Positions 1 to 6,162 of a stretch of DNA of 13,558 nucleotides are shown here, one piece after another. A program made the position numbers and the translations under genes. A model generated the notes under the pieces. That model was not told where the DNA came from. It saw only the letters and a list, made by a program, of their open reading frames with translations, and did not search any database. Location: assembly GCA_937919125.1 (NCBI GenBank), contig CALFOB010000058.1, forward strand, positions 1-13,558, in the 5' to 3' direction. The stretch's first letter is position 1; every line of letters starts with the position of its first letter. Source of the stretch: an uncultured Micrococcales bacterium (lineage in GTDB: Bacteria; Actinomycetota; Actinomycetes; Actinomycetales; Microbacteriaceae).

Positions 1-1043
1 CAAGAAGAACACGTGGCCCTAGGGACGTTTCAACTGCTTGGAACATTGACGCATACAGCTTCCAACTTCCAGTTCTAGCTGCTCCAATGGACTCTGTGGT
101 ATCTCCAGATACCGCTATTGCTATTGGCAAGCTAGGTGGTTTAGGTGTTTTAGACCTAGAAGGTCTTTGGACTAGATACGAAGATCCAACCAAGCAGCTC
201 GCAGAGATTGCGAAGCTATCTGAGGCTGAGGCGACTGTAGCAATGCAGAAGATGTACTCAGAGCCAATCAAGCCAGAGCTCATCAAAGAGAGACTCTCTT
301 ACATTCGTTCTTCAGGTGTAACAGTTGCAGGTGCCTTATCTCCACAAAAGACAAAGGAATTTGCCAAGGCAGTTATTTCTGCTGGAGTGGACTTGTTTGT
401 TATTCGCGGCACAACTGTTTCAGCTGAGCATGTATCTAAGACTCAAGAAGCTTTGAACCTAAAAGAATTTATCTATGAACTAGATGTTCCAGTAATCGTT
501 GGTGGAGCAGCTACCTACACCGCAGCTCTGCATCTAATGAGAACTGGTGCAGCCGGTGTTCTTGTTGGCTTCGGTGGAGGAGCAGCATCAACTACTCGTA
601 AGGTTCTTGGTATTCACGCACCAATGGCAACAGCAGTTGCCGATGTTGCTGGAGCAAGAAGAGATTACATGGATGAATCAGGTGGCCGTTACGTGCACGT
701 GATTGCTGATGGTGGTCTTGGAACTTCAGGAGATATCGTCAAAGCAGTTGCTTGCGGAGCAGATGCAGTAATGCTTGGTTCAGTGTTAGCTAAAGCAGAT
801 GAAGCCCCTGGTAAGGGATGGCACTGGGGAGCAGAAGCTCACAACCCGGAACTTCCTAGAGGAGAAAGAGTCCAGGTTGGAACTGTTGGTTCACTTGAGC
901 AAATTCTTCAGGGTCCTTCTTCTTCAGCCGATGGTTCAACTAACCTCATGGGTGCTTTGCGTAAAGCAATGGCAACAACCGGATACTCTGATCTGAAAGA
1001 ATTCCAAAGAGTAGACACAGTAGTTGCTCCTTACGGCGCATAA
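1..1043 (+). CDS. guaB3: GuaB3-family IMP dehydrogenase-related protein (5' end cut by window)
   Basis: The reading frame is open from base 3. It encodes 28 residues before the first ATG at 87, including RRTRGPRDVSTAWNID and the strand QLPVLAAPMDSVVSP, so 87 is an internal Met and the true start lies before the window. The protein is a TIM-barrel of the IMP dehydrogenase/GMP reductase family without CBS domains. Phosphate/nucleotide-binding segments are visible: VIADGGLGTSGDIVKAVACGADAVMLGS and the C-terminal MATTGYSDLKEFQRV that marks the GuaB3 type. Where canonical IMP dehydrogenase has its catalytic Cys (GSxCTTR loop), this protein has GGGAASTTR, with Ser at 588-590. Family knowledge: GuaB3 proteins are related to guanine-nucleotide synthesis, but the reaction of the actinobacterial form is not settled to my knowledge. 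surf1 follows after 3 nt; guaA lies about 7 kb downstream. Confidence 0.93.
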   Translation, partial: RRTRGPRDVSTAWNIDAYSFQLPVLAAPMDSVVSPDTAIAIGKLGGLGVLDLEGLWTRYEDPTKQLAEIAKLSEAEATVAMQKMYSEPIKPELIKERLSYIRSSGVTVAGALSPQKTKEFAKAVISAGVDLFVIRGTTVSAEHVSKTQEALNLKEFIYELDVPVIVGGAATYTAALHLMRTGAAGVLVGFGGGAASTTRKVLGIHAPMATAVADVAGARRDYMDESGGRYVHVIADGGLGTSGDIVKAVACGADAVMLGSVLAKADEAPGKGWHWGAEAHNPELPRGERVQVGTVGSLEQILQGPSSSADGSTNLMGALRKAMATTGYSDLKEFQRVDTVVAPYGA

Positions 1044-1046
1044 TCT

Positions 1047-1847
1047 ATGCTCAAACTTGCTCTAACCGCTAGGTGGATTGCAGCGCTAGTTTTGTGTTTG
1101 CTACTAGCTGTTGCATTTGCTTTGTTAGCCCAATGGCAAATAAACAGAACCTTCATTGAGAGCACATCTAATGAAGCATGGTCTGAAGTAAAAGTAGTTG
1201 ACCTAGAAACTGTTGCGGTTCCTAATTCGCCATTTACTTTTAGTGAGATTTCTGTTGAGGGAGACAAGACAGTTCTCACCAAGGTCAGAACAAAGGTAAC
1301 TTTCAATCCAAGCCGCGCTCTATTGATCGCAGACAGAATTCAACTCAATGGCGATACTGGCTACTGGGTTGTAGTTCCAACTAGGACAGAACAAGCAGAA
1401 CTATTTATTGCAGCAGGTTTTATTCAAGGTGGGGATAAAGCTAAACAAGCTCTATCTCAGATCCAAAAGCTTTTCACTGTCCAGGCATTCATGCCAGTAG
1501 AGGGCAGGCTCTTACCTAGCGAAGCCCCAGCTCAGTCCTTAGGTAAAGATTTGTACTCAACTCTCTCAGTTCCACAACTCATCAACAATGAATTAGATCA
1601 AGGTTCTGAAACACCTACCTACACAGGCTTCCTTGCTCTAACGGATCAAAACATGTTTGCTCAGATTGATGCTGTTCAAGAGCTGACTATTGGCATGCCT
1701 AAGACCGACAGTGAAGTGAACTGGCTCAGTGCTTTCTATGCCATTGAGTGGACTGTCTTTGCTGGATTTGCTGTGTTTATGTGGTGGAGATTGCTTGCAG
1801 ATTCCTATAAGAAGCAGCAGTTGGACCTTGTAACCTCAACAAAATAG
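1047..1847 (+). CDS. surf1: SURF1-family cytochrome oxidase assembly protein
   Basis: This 266-residue protein has the SURF1 layout. One N-terminal membrane helix (about residues 9-30) runs straight into the signature WQINR (30-34). A large extracytoplasmic domain follows, with the conserved GYWVVVPTR segment. A second membrane helix (about 229-248) is preceded by the typical YAIEW motif. Known role: SURF1 proteins help mature the haem a/copper centre of aa3-type cytochrome c oxidase in the membrane; that role is inferred here from the family. The ATG at 1047 is 3 nt after the guaB3 stop with no clear Shine-Dalgarno, so translation is probably coupled to guaB3. No terminator hairpin is visible after the stop; the long intergenic gap begins there. 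Confidence 0.88.
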   Translation: MLKLALTARWIAALVLCLLLAVAFALLAQWQINRTFIESTSNEAWSEVKVVDLETVAVPNSPFTFSEISVEGDKTVLTKVRTKVTFNPSRALLIADRIQLNGDTGYWVVVPTRTEQAELFIAAGFIQGGDKAKQALSQIQKLFTVQAFMPVEGRLLPSEAPAQSLGKDLYSTLSVPQLINNELDQGSETPTYTGFLALTDQNMFAQIDAVQELTIGMPKTDSEVNWLSAFYAIEWTVFAGFAVFMWWRLLADSYKKQQLDLVTSTK

Positions 1848-1940
1848 TGGATTTAAGCCCCCTTTTTAGCACCTAAGTAGCCAATTCTTCGGCTCATTCC
1901 GCAAATAACAACAAATTCCGTTTGATAACGATTTAGCCAT

Positions 1941-1990
1941 ACTTGCTTGTTTTTGCCTATTTCTGCCTGTTTATGTCGTTTTATTCTGCT
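1941..1990 (+). repeat. Five helically phased 10-bp direct repeats, putative repressor operator
   Basis: Cut at every tenth base, the sequence reads ACTTGCTTGT (1941), TTTTGCCTAT (1951), TTCTGCCTGT (1961), TTATGTCGTT (1971), TTATTCTGCT (1981). The two central copies fit TTnTGCCTrT; the outer ones match it less well. Short T-rich direct repeats spaced one helical turn apart are typical of operators bound by DeoR/AgaR-type regulators, and such a gene starts 80 nt downstream, so autoregulation and control of the PTS operon is the natural inference. The repeats are seen directly; their function is inferred. Confidence 0.5.
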
Positions 1991-2033
1991 ACTTTTCCAA
2001 AAGGAATCGTTTCTAGCTTGATTCAGGCAGAAA
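1960..2033. repeat. Perfect 10-bp inverted repeat TTTCTGCCTG / CAGGCAGAAA around the presumed promoter
   Basis: TTTCTGCCTG at 1960-1969 is matched exactly by its reverse complement CAGGCAGAAA at 2024-2033, with 54 nt between. The left arm is the best copy of the phased 10-bp repeat. The right arm lies 36 nt before the repressor ATG. Two opposed copies flanking a promoter would suit co-operative binding or looping by the DeoR-family repressor. The spacing is too wide for an ordinary dimer site. Confidence 0.5.
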
Positions 2034-2069
2034 CCCACCTTAGTAATGAAAGCAGCAGGTAAGTAATAG

Positions 2070-2828
2070 ATGTTGGCAGAAGAGCGCAGAATGCAGCTGG
2101 CCGAATGGTCACGCAGCGAAGGCCGTATTGACGCTATTGCTGCTGCCACTCGCTTGGATGTAGCTGTTGAGACTGTTCGACGAGATCTAGAAGTTTTGCA
2201 GCGCAGAGGCGTGGTTCGCCGAGTACATGGCGGCGCAATTGCCACTGGTCGCTTAGCCAAAGAGTTCGACTTCTCCCAGCGTGAGCAGAGCAACCCAGAA
2301 GCAAAGATGCTCATTGCCAAGGTAGCTGCCAAGTTCATTCCTGCAGCTGGATGTGTCTTTGTGGATGGTGGTAGCACTACTGGCTACTTGGCTGACTCAC
2401 TGAAGAACAAGCCAGACCTACTTGTAGTGACAACCAGCCTGATTCTCGCTGCTCAGATTGCTAGGACTGGCACACAGGTGAACATGCTCGGTGGTCGTGT
2501 GAGGGGCACATCGCTTAGCTCAGTTGGCCAGACTTCAGCATCAGAAATTTCACAGTTCCACGCTCAGGTAGCTTTTCTGGGAGCTAATGGTGTTTCACTC
2601 GAAGCAGGTTTCACAACCGCTGACCAAGATGAAGCAATTGTAAAAAGAATGATGATTGCACACTCAACCGAAAAAGTTTTGCTTGCTGATAACAGCAAGT
2701 TCGGATCTGCTTATCCTGCAGTTTTTGCAAAATTTGATGAAATCGATCGAATCGTCACAGACATGAGTGCACCGCAAGAATACCTTGAAGCTTTTGAAGC
2801 TGCTGACACAGAAGCGGTGCTTGCATGA
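2070..2828 (+). CDS. DeoR/GlpR-family transcriptional repressor of the PTS operon
   Basis: This 252-residue protein is full length for the family. The N-terminal helix-turn-helix begins with the family opening MLAEERRMQLAEW. Its recognition helix is around residues 32-42 (VAVETVRRDL), followed by the characteristic VVRRVHGGAI wing (48-57). The C-terminal sensor domain carries the phosphosugar-type site D99-GGSTT and the later motifs LGANGVS and LADNSKFG. Family knowledge: these proteins usually repress carbohydrate operons and release DNA on binding a phosphorylated sugar intermediate. Being first in the operon and preceded by operator-like repeats, it most likely controls itself and the downstream PTS genes; a polyol phosphate or its oxidised product would be the inducer by inference. 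The stop TGA overlaps a small ORF by ATGA. Confidence 0.9.
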   Translation: MLAEERRMQLAEWSRSEGRIDAIAAATRLDVAVETVRRDLEVLQRRGVVRRVHGGAIATGRLAKEFDFSQREQSNPEAKMLIAKVAAKFIPAAGCVFVDGGSTTGYLADSLKNKPDLLVVTTSLILAAQIARTGTQVNMLGGRVRGTSLSSVGQTSASEISQFHAQVAFLGANGVSLEAGFTTADQDEAIVKRMMIAHSTEKVLLADNSKFGSAYPAVFAKFDEIDRIVTDMSAPQEYLEAFEAADTEAVLA

Positions 2829-2956
2829 AAAAGAAGAATTCAATAGCCAATGAGCAATTGAGAAAGAGTTCTGTAATCGACTGGTGCAATCCTTTCGATA
2901 AGCGATTACAGGGCATAAATATCCCAACCCCCCAAATGACTGCTACAGAAAGGTAG
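2825..2956 (+). CDS. Possible 43-residue small protein between repressor and EIIC (unproven)
   Basis: This ORF starts at an ATG overlapping the repressor stop by ATGA and ends at a TAG 7 nt before the EIIC start, so it fills the whole gap. The predicted protein is basic at the N-terminus (MKKKNS) with a later SVIDWCNPFDKRLQG segment; I do not recognise it. There is no membrane helix and no signal peptide. The upstream GCGG is a weak ribosome site. An open run of this length occurs by chance fairly often, and the region also holds an inverted repeat, so it may simply be a leader. The exact four-base overlap and tight fit are the reasons to list it. A translated leader peptide would be another reading. 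Confidence 0.3.
   Translation: MKKKNSIANEQLRKSSVIDWCNPFDKRLQGINIPTPQMTATER
2868..2914. repeat. Inverted repeat / hairpin in the EIIC leader
   Basis: CTGTAATCG (2871-2879) is matched perfectly by CGATTACAG (2903-2911), with a 23-nt spacer. In RNA the stem can be lengthened to 12 pairs by U-G, U-G and G-C pairs (2868-2870 with 2912-2914). It lies 50 nt before the EIIC start. No T-run follows, so it is not an ordinary terminator. Start-to-start distance of the arms is 32 bp, about three helical turns, so a DNA-binding dimer site is as plausible as an RNA element. Confidence 0.5.
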
Positions 2957-2963
2957 TTCATAA

Positions 2964-4064
2964 ATGAGTAACATAATCGCAGGAGATGCCAACGCAACTG
3001 GCTGGCGCTCAGCAATGCAAAAATTCGGTGGATTCCTCGCCGGAATGGTTATCCCAAACATCGGTGCGTTCATCGCCTGGGGTTTGTTGACTGCTCTATT
3101 CATCCCAACTGGTTGGCTGCCAAATGAAGATCTAGCCAAGATGGTTGGACCAATGATTGTTAACTTGCTTCCAATCCTGATTGCTTACACAGGTGGTCGC
3201 ATGGTTCACGGTCAGCGTGGTGCTGTTATCGGTGCTGTTACCGCTATCGGTGTAATCGTTGGTACCTCAATCCCAATGTTCCTAGGTGCAATGATCGTGG
3301 GCCCTGGTGCTGCATGGTTGCTAAAGCGCGTTGACAAGGTGCTAGACCCAATCACACCTCCAGGATTCGAGATGCTTATCGGTAACTTCTCACTAGGTAT
3401 TCTTGGTCTTGGAACTGCGATGGCTTCATTCGCAGGTGTTGGTCCAGCTGTTACTTGGATCTCAGACCGTCTTGGTGAAATCGTAGGAAACCTTGTTTCA
3501 AGCCAATTGCTACCACTTCTATCAATCGTTGTTGAGCCAGCTAAGGTACTCTTCCTGAACAACGCAATCAACCACGGTGTGCTTGCTCCTCTCGGAGTTC
3601 AGCAGGCCACTGAGACTGGTAAGTCAATCCTGTTCATGATTGAGTCAAACCCTGGCCCTGGTCTTGGTATCTTGGCTGCATTCTGGTTGTTTGGTCCAAG
3701 ACTTCTTCGCGGATCAGCTCCTGGTGCGATCATCATCCACTTCCTTGGTGGTATCCACGAGATCTACTTCCCATACATCCTGATGCGTCCAGTTATGATT
3801 CTTGCGGCAATTGCCGGAGGTATGACTGGTGTTGCAACATTCATGGTGACAGGCGCAGGTCTAGTAGCTACACCATCTCCAGGCTCAATCTTCGCTTACT
3901 TTGCGATGACTCCTAAGGATGGTTACTTCGGAATGCTAGCTGGTGTATTGCTATCTGCTGTTGTTTCATTCGTGGTCGGTTCACTTCTTTTGCGTCTAAG
4001 CAAAGCTGGAGATGACGACCTAGAGGCAGCAACTGCTACAGCTAAAAAGCTAAAGAAGAGCTAA
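2964..4064 (+). CDS. mtlA: PTS EIIC, mannitol family permease
   Basis: This 366-residue, strongly hydrophobic multi-span membrane protein is the sugar channel of a mannitol-type phosphotransferase. Family hallmarks are visible in order: RMVHGQRGAVIGA (HGQRG at 82-86), FLNNAINHGVLAPLG (NNAINHG at 199-205) and the substrate-site motif GGIHE (262-266) followed by IYFPYILM. In Escherichia coli the mannitol permease is one chain C-B-A; here the chain stops after the C domain with a Lys-rich tail, and B and A are separate genes just downstream. Ribosome site GAAAGG at 2948-2953 supports this ATG. The gene strongly prefers ATC for Ile (about 26 of 33) where Enzyme I prefers ATT, suggesting selection for high expression. 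Substrate is probably mannitol, but other polyols cannot be excluded. Confidence 0.9.
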   Translation: MSNIIAGDANATGWRSAMQKFGGFLAGMVIPNIGAFIAWGLLTALFIPTGWLPNEDLAKMVGPMIVNLLPILIAYTGGRMVHGQRGAVIGAVTAIGVIVGTSIPMFLGAMIVGPGAAWLLKRVDKVLDPITPPGFEMLIGNFSLGILGLGTAMASFAGVGPAVTWISDRLGEIVGNLVSSQLLPLLSIVVEPAKVLFLNNAINHGVLAPLGVQQATETGKSILFMIESNPGPGLGILAAFWLFGPRLLRGSAPGAIIIHFLGGIHEIYFPYILMRPVMILAAIAGGMTGVATFMVTGAGLVATPSPGSIFAYFAMTPKDGYFGMLAGVLLSAVVSFVVGSLLLRLSKAGDDDLEAATATAKKLKKS

Positions 4065-4071
4065 TAGGCAA

Positions 4072-4386
4072 ATGGCAAAAATTTCCGGAAGCGAAGTAAC
4101 TCGACTGATAATTGCCTGCGAGGCAGGAATGGGTTCGAGCGTCATGGTTGCAGGGCAGGTTAAACGTGCTCTGAAGAAAACCAACGTTCATGTATCTCAT
4201 TCACCGGTTAACGGATTGAATGATGAAGCACCAGATGTTGTGCTTTGTCACCGCGGTTTATCGGGGAGAGCTAAACAAGCTGTGCCTGGTGTGCCAGTGA
4301 TTGCATTTGATATGTTCCTAGGTGATCCAGCGATCACCGGGGTTATCGATGCAATCCTCAATGGCACCGAGATTAGTGATGAATAA
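4072..4386 (+). CDS. PTS EIIB, mannitol family, separate subunit
   Basis: This 104-residue cytoplasmic protein matches the B domain of mannitol permease. It has the phosphocysteine loop ACEAGMGSS with Cys16 as the residue that takes phosphate from EIIA, the segment VVLCHRGLSGRA that corresponds to the family's THRDLTERA, and a final helix FLGDPAITGVIDAIL. It starts 7 nt after the EIIC stop, and its last 8 nt overlap the EIIA start, so the three PTS parts are made together, probably by translational coupling. The fused E. coli homologue carries this domain at the C-terminus of EIIC. Assignment to the mannitol family rests on the Cys loop context and the neighbour. Confidence 0.88.
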   Translation: MAKISGSEVTRLIIACEAGMGSSVMVAGQVKRALKKTNVHVSHSPVNGLNDEAPDVVLCHRGLSGRAKQAVPGVPVIAFDMFLGDPAITGVIDAILNGTEISDE

Positions 4387-4825
4387 TCAACTAATCCAGG
4401 CTGCCGGAATCCGTATTGCGGCTACGGCCTCCTCGAGAGAGGAGGCCGTAGCACTATGCGGAAAAACTTTGATAGAACTTGGAGCTGTGAGCCCCGAGTA
4501 TGTTCCAGCCATGTGGGAACGTGAGCAAATCATCTCAAGCTTTATGGGTGAAGGCGTAGCAATGCCACATGGAACAGACGCTTCTCGTCAGTATGTAAAG
4601 TTTGACCAACTGGTCTTTCTAAGATTTGAAAACCCAATCGATTGGGATGGCCAAGTTGTAAAAGCTTGTATAGGAATTGCCGCCAACGGTGATTCTCATG
4701 GTGACATACTGGGGAACTTAGCAAACGTCCTTATCGATGATGATAAAAGAGAAGAGCTTTTCTCAACGGAATCCGTTGAGCGCATTTTGCAGTTACTACA
4801 AGAATCTAATGAGGAAGAGAAATGA
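4379..4825 (+). CDS. PTS EIIA, mannitol/fructose family
   Basis: This 148-residue cytoplasmic phosphocarrier receives phosphate from HPr and gives it to EIIB. The active-site motif GEGVAMPHGT places the phosphorylated His at residue 64, and the family segment REEAVALCGKTLIELGAV is at about 20-37. A longer frame opens at 4322, but the ATG at 4379 gives the normal family N-terminus and an 8-nt overlap with EIIB, so I use 4379. The end overlaps the dehydrogenase start by ATGA. Codons 15-25 contain a perfect 14-bp hairpin with a GAGA tetraloop (listed separately), the strongest RNA structure I see in the window, yet the encoded residues look like ordinary family sequence. Confidence 0.9.
   Translation: MNNQLIQAAGIRIAATASSREEAVALCGKTLIELGAVSPEYVPAMWEREQIISSFMGEGVAMPHGTDASRQYVKFDQLVFLRFENPIDWDGQVVKACIGIAANGDSHGDILGNLANVLIDDDKREELFSTESVERILQLLQESNEEEK
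4411..4461 (+). repeat. Perfect 14-bp stem with GNRA tetraloop inside the EIIA gene
   Basis: GCTACGGCCTCCTC (4421-4434) is exactly complementary to GAGGAGGCCGTAGC (4439-4452), and the loop is GAGA (4435-4438), a GNRA tetraloop. Below an asymmetric internal loop, CCGTAT (4411-4416) can pair with ATGCGG (4456-4461), one pair being G-U. The structure begins 32 nt after the EIIA ATG. No T-run follows, so it is not a canonical terminator. It may slow ribosomes, adjust EIIA start efficiency, or mark an RNA processing or stabilising site; the function is unknown. Confidence 0.75.
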
Positions 4826-5874
4826 AAGCAGCGATCTATCGTGGACCAGGGGACCTAAAGGTCGAACAAGTGGAAGAACCTACCGCTAAGGCGGGAGAAC
4901 TGAAGCTAAAAATTCATGCGTGTGCAACATGTGGAACAGATGCCAAAATTTTCCACTCAGGGCACCCAAGGCTTACTCCACCTCAGATCATCGGACACGA
5001 AATTGCTGGTGAGGTTGTCGAGGTTGGCACCGGTGTTGAAGGTTTTTCATTAGGGGACAGAGTTCAAGTAATCGCCGCTATTCCTTGTGGTGAGTGCTGG
5101 GCCTGCCTAGAAGGCAGAATGACTGTTTGCCCAAATCAACTTTCAATGGGTTATCAGTTCCCAGGTGGTTTTGCCGAATACATGATTGTTCCTCAGGAAG
5201 TTCTAAAGGTTGATGGAGTCAACCTAATCCCTAAGAATGTTTCATACATTGAAGCAGCAGTTGTTGAGCCATTAGCTTGTGTTCTAAACGCACAACAACT
5301 TGCCAAAGTTGGGGAAGGTGACACAGTGCTAGTTATGGGTGCTGGTCCAATTGGATGCCTGCACGTTCGCTTGGCAAGATCTCTAGGAGCTAAGCAAGTT
5401 TTCTTAGCTGACATCAACGGCGACAGACTAAAAATCTCAGCAGATGTTACTAAGCCTGATGCATCAATTGATATGTCTCAGTTAGATCTGGCTACTGAGA
5501 TTAGGAAATTGACTGGAGATAAAGGGCCAACCGTTATCATCACAGCAGCTCCAAGTGGCAAAGCTCAGGAGCAAGCAATTGAGATGGCTGCCCCAGGTGG
5601 TCGAATTAGCTTCTTTGGTGGTCTACCTAAAGATAAGCCAATAATTTCGGCTGACAGCAATCTAATTCACTACAAGGAACTCACTATTCTCGGTGCGAAT
5701 GGTTCTAGCCCAGCCCAGAACAGACAGGCTCTTGGGCTAATTGCCTCAGGAGACGTTCAGGTTGCTGACCTAGTTACTCACCAGGTTTCTCTTGACGATG
5801 TTTCAAAGGGTATCGACTATGTGCTCAGTGGAGAGTCAATCAAGGTTGTTGTTCTACCAAATGGAGCAAACTAA
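4822..5874 (+). CDS. Zinc-dependent medium-chain dehydrogenase, probable polyol-phosphate dehydrogenase
   Basis: This 350-residue enzyme belongs to the zinc alcohol dehydrogenase/sorbitol dehydrogenase group. The catalytic zinc site is Cys37 (CATCGTD), His59 and Glu60 (IIGHE). The structural zinc site is Cys89, Cys92, Cys95 and Cys103, all present. The Rossmann motif GAGPIG is at 173-178, and Asp197 at the end of the second strand (FLADING) indicates NAD rather than NADP. It overlaps EIIA by ATGA behind a strong GAGGAAGAG ribosome site, so it is part of the PTS operon. By context it should oxidise the imported polyol phosphate, as galactitol-1-phosphate and arabinitol-phosphate dehydrogenases of this family do. 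No MtlD-type enzyme, the usual partner of mannitol PTS, is present. The exact substrate is inferred, not shown. Confidence 0.85.
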   Translation: MKAAIYRGPGDLKVEQVEEPTAKAGELKLKIHACATCGTDAKIFHSGHPRLTPPQIIGHEIAGEVVEVGTGVEGFSLGDRVQVIAAIPCGECWACLEGRMTVCPNQLSMGYQFPGGFAEYMIVPQEVLKVDGVNLIPKNVSYIEAAVVEPLACVLNAQQLAKVGEGDTVLVMGAGPIGCLHVRLARSLGAKQVFLADINGDRLKISADVTKPDASIDMSQLDLATEIRKLTGDKGPTVIITAAPSGKAQEQAIEMAAPGGRISFFGGLPKDKPIISADSNLIHYKELTILGANGSSPAQNRQALGLIASGDVQVADLVTHQVSLDDVSKGIDYVLSGESIKVVVLPNGAN

Positions 5875-6150
5875 GTGATTACAAGAACTCTTCCAGTCGT
5901 TGCCAAGGTGGGCTTGCATGCAAGACCAGTTGCACTTCTATCAAAGATTGCGTCAGATCTTGCAGCTAAAGACATCACTGTCAAAATAGGCAGAAATGCT
6001 GAACAGCTTGTGTCAGCAACTTCATCTCTAAGAATGCTCACGCTAAAAATTGGCTCAGGCGAGCAGGTTTTAGTTGAACTTGGTACTGATGATGAAACCT
6101 TGGCTGAAGAGATTTTTGTTCAAGTAGCCGAAGCTCTAGCTGCCGACTAA
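5875..6150 (+). CDS. ptsH: HPr phosphocarrier protein
   Basis: This 91-residue cytoplasmic protein passes phosphate from Enzyme I to EIIA. The active-site motif GLHARP carries His15. The region around residues 47-57 (SATSSLRMLTL) corresponds to the Ser46 regulatory helix of Bacillus HPr, but His and Ser are about four residues further apart here. Since HPr kinase is generally a Firmicute/proteobacterial trait, Ser phosphorylation is doubtful. The start is GTG immediately after the dehydrogenase stop (no gap), supported by GGAG at 5863-5866, 8 nt upstream. HPr is usually a general PTS component; finding it inside a sugar-specific operon suggests this organism has one or few PTS substrates. Confidence 0.93.
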   Translation: MITRTLPVVAKVGLHARPVALLSKIASDLAAKDITVKIGRNAEQLVSATSSLRMLTLKIGSGEQVLVELGTDDETLAEEIFVQVAEALAAD

Positions 6151-6162
6151 CCTTTAACAGAG

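Larger units (their letters stand above)
1848..2069. promoter_or_regulatory. Intergenic control region of the polyol PTS operon
   Basis: This 222-nt gap is the longest non-coding stretch in the window. It separates surf1 from the DeoR-family repressor and must hold the promoter of the PTS operon. It contains phased 10-bp repeats (1941-1990) and a perfect inverted repeat (1960-1969 with 2024-2033), listed separately. A ribosome-binding AGGT lies at 2057-2060, 9 nt before the repressor ATG. I could not pick one convincing -35/-10 pair: TTGATA (1922-1927) lacks a good partner, and TATTCT (1982-1987) is a possible -10 without a clear -35. The stretch CCCCCTTTTT near 1859-1868 is not preceded by a stem, so I do not call a terminator for surf1. 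Confidence 0.6.

Noticed and set aside
87..89. ATG at 87 as the start of guaB3
   Set aside because: The frame is open to the window edge and the 28 residues before it are conserved family sequence, so the gene is cut by the window.
1859..1868. CCCCCTTTTT after surf1 as a terminator
   Set aside because: No complementary G-rich arm precedes it, so no stem can form.
1853..2377. 174-codon reverse-strand frame over the repressor 5' half and its control region
   Set aside because: Low-complexity Ser/Arg-rich translation with no family resemblance, antisense to a clear repressor gene.
2903..2963. Inverted repeat before EIIC as a rho-independent attenuator
   Set aside because: The 3' arm is followed by GGCATAAATATCC, not a T-run.
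4322..4378. Longer EIIA beginning at 4322
   Set aside because: The extra 19 residues lie wholly inside the EIIB gene and do not resemble EIIA; ATG 4379 gives the family N-terminus and an 8-nt overlap.
6148..6162. HPr and Enzyme I in the same frame, separated by one TAA and four codons, as a possible read-through fusion
   Set aside because: Both proteins are complete, Enzyme I has its own ATG, and no stop-codon read-through context is recognisable; shared frame has a one-in-three chance.
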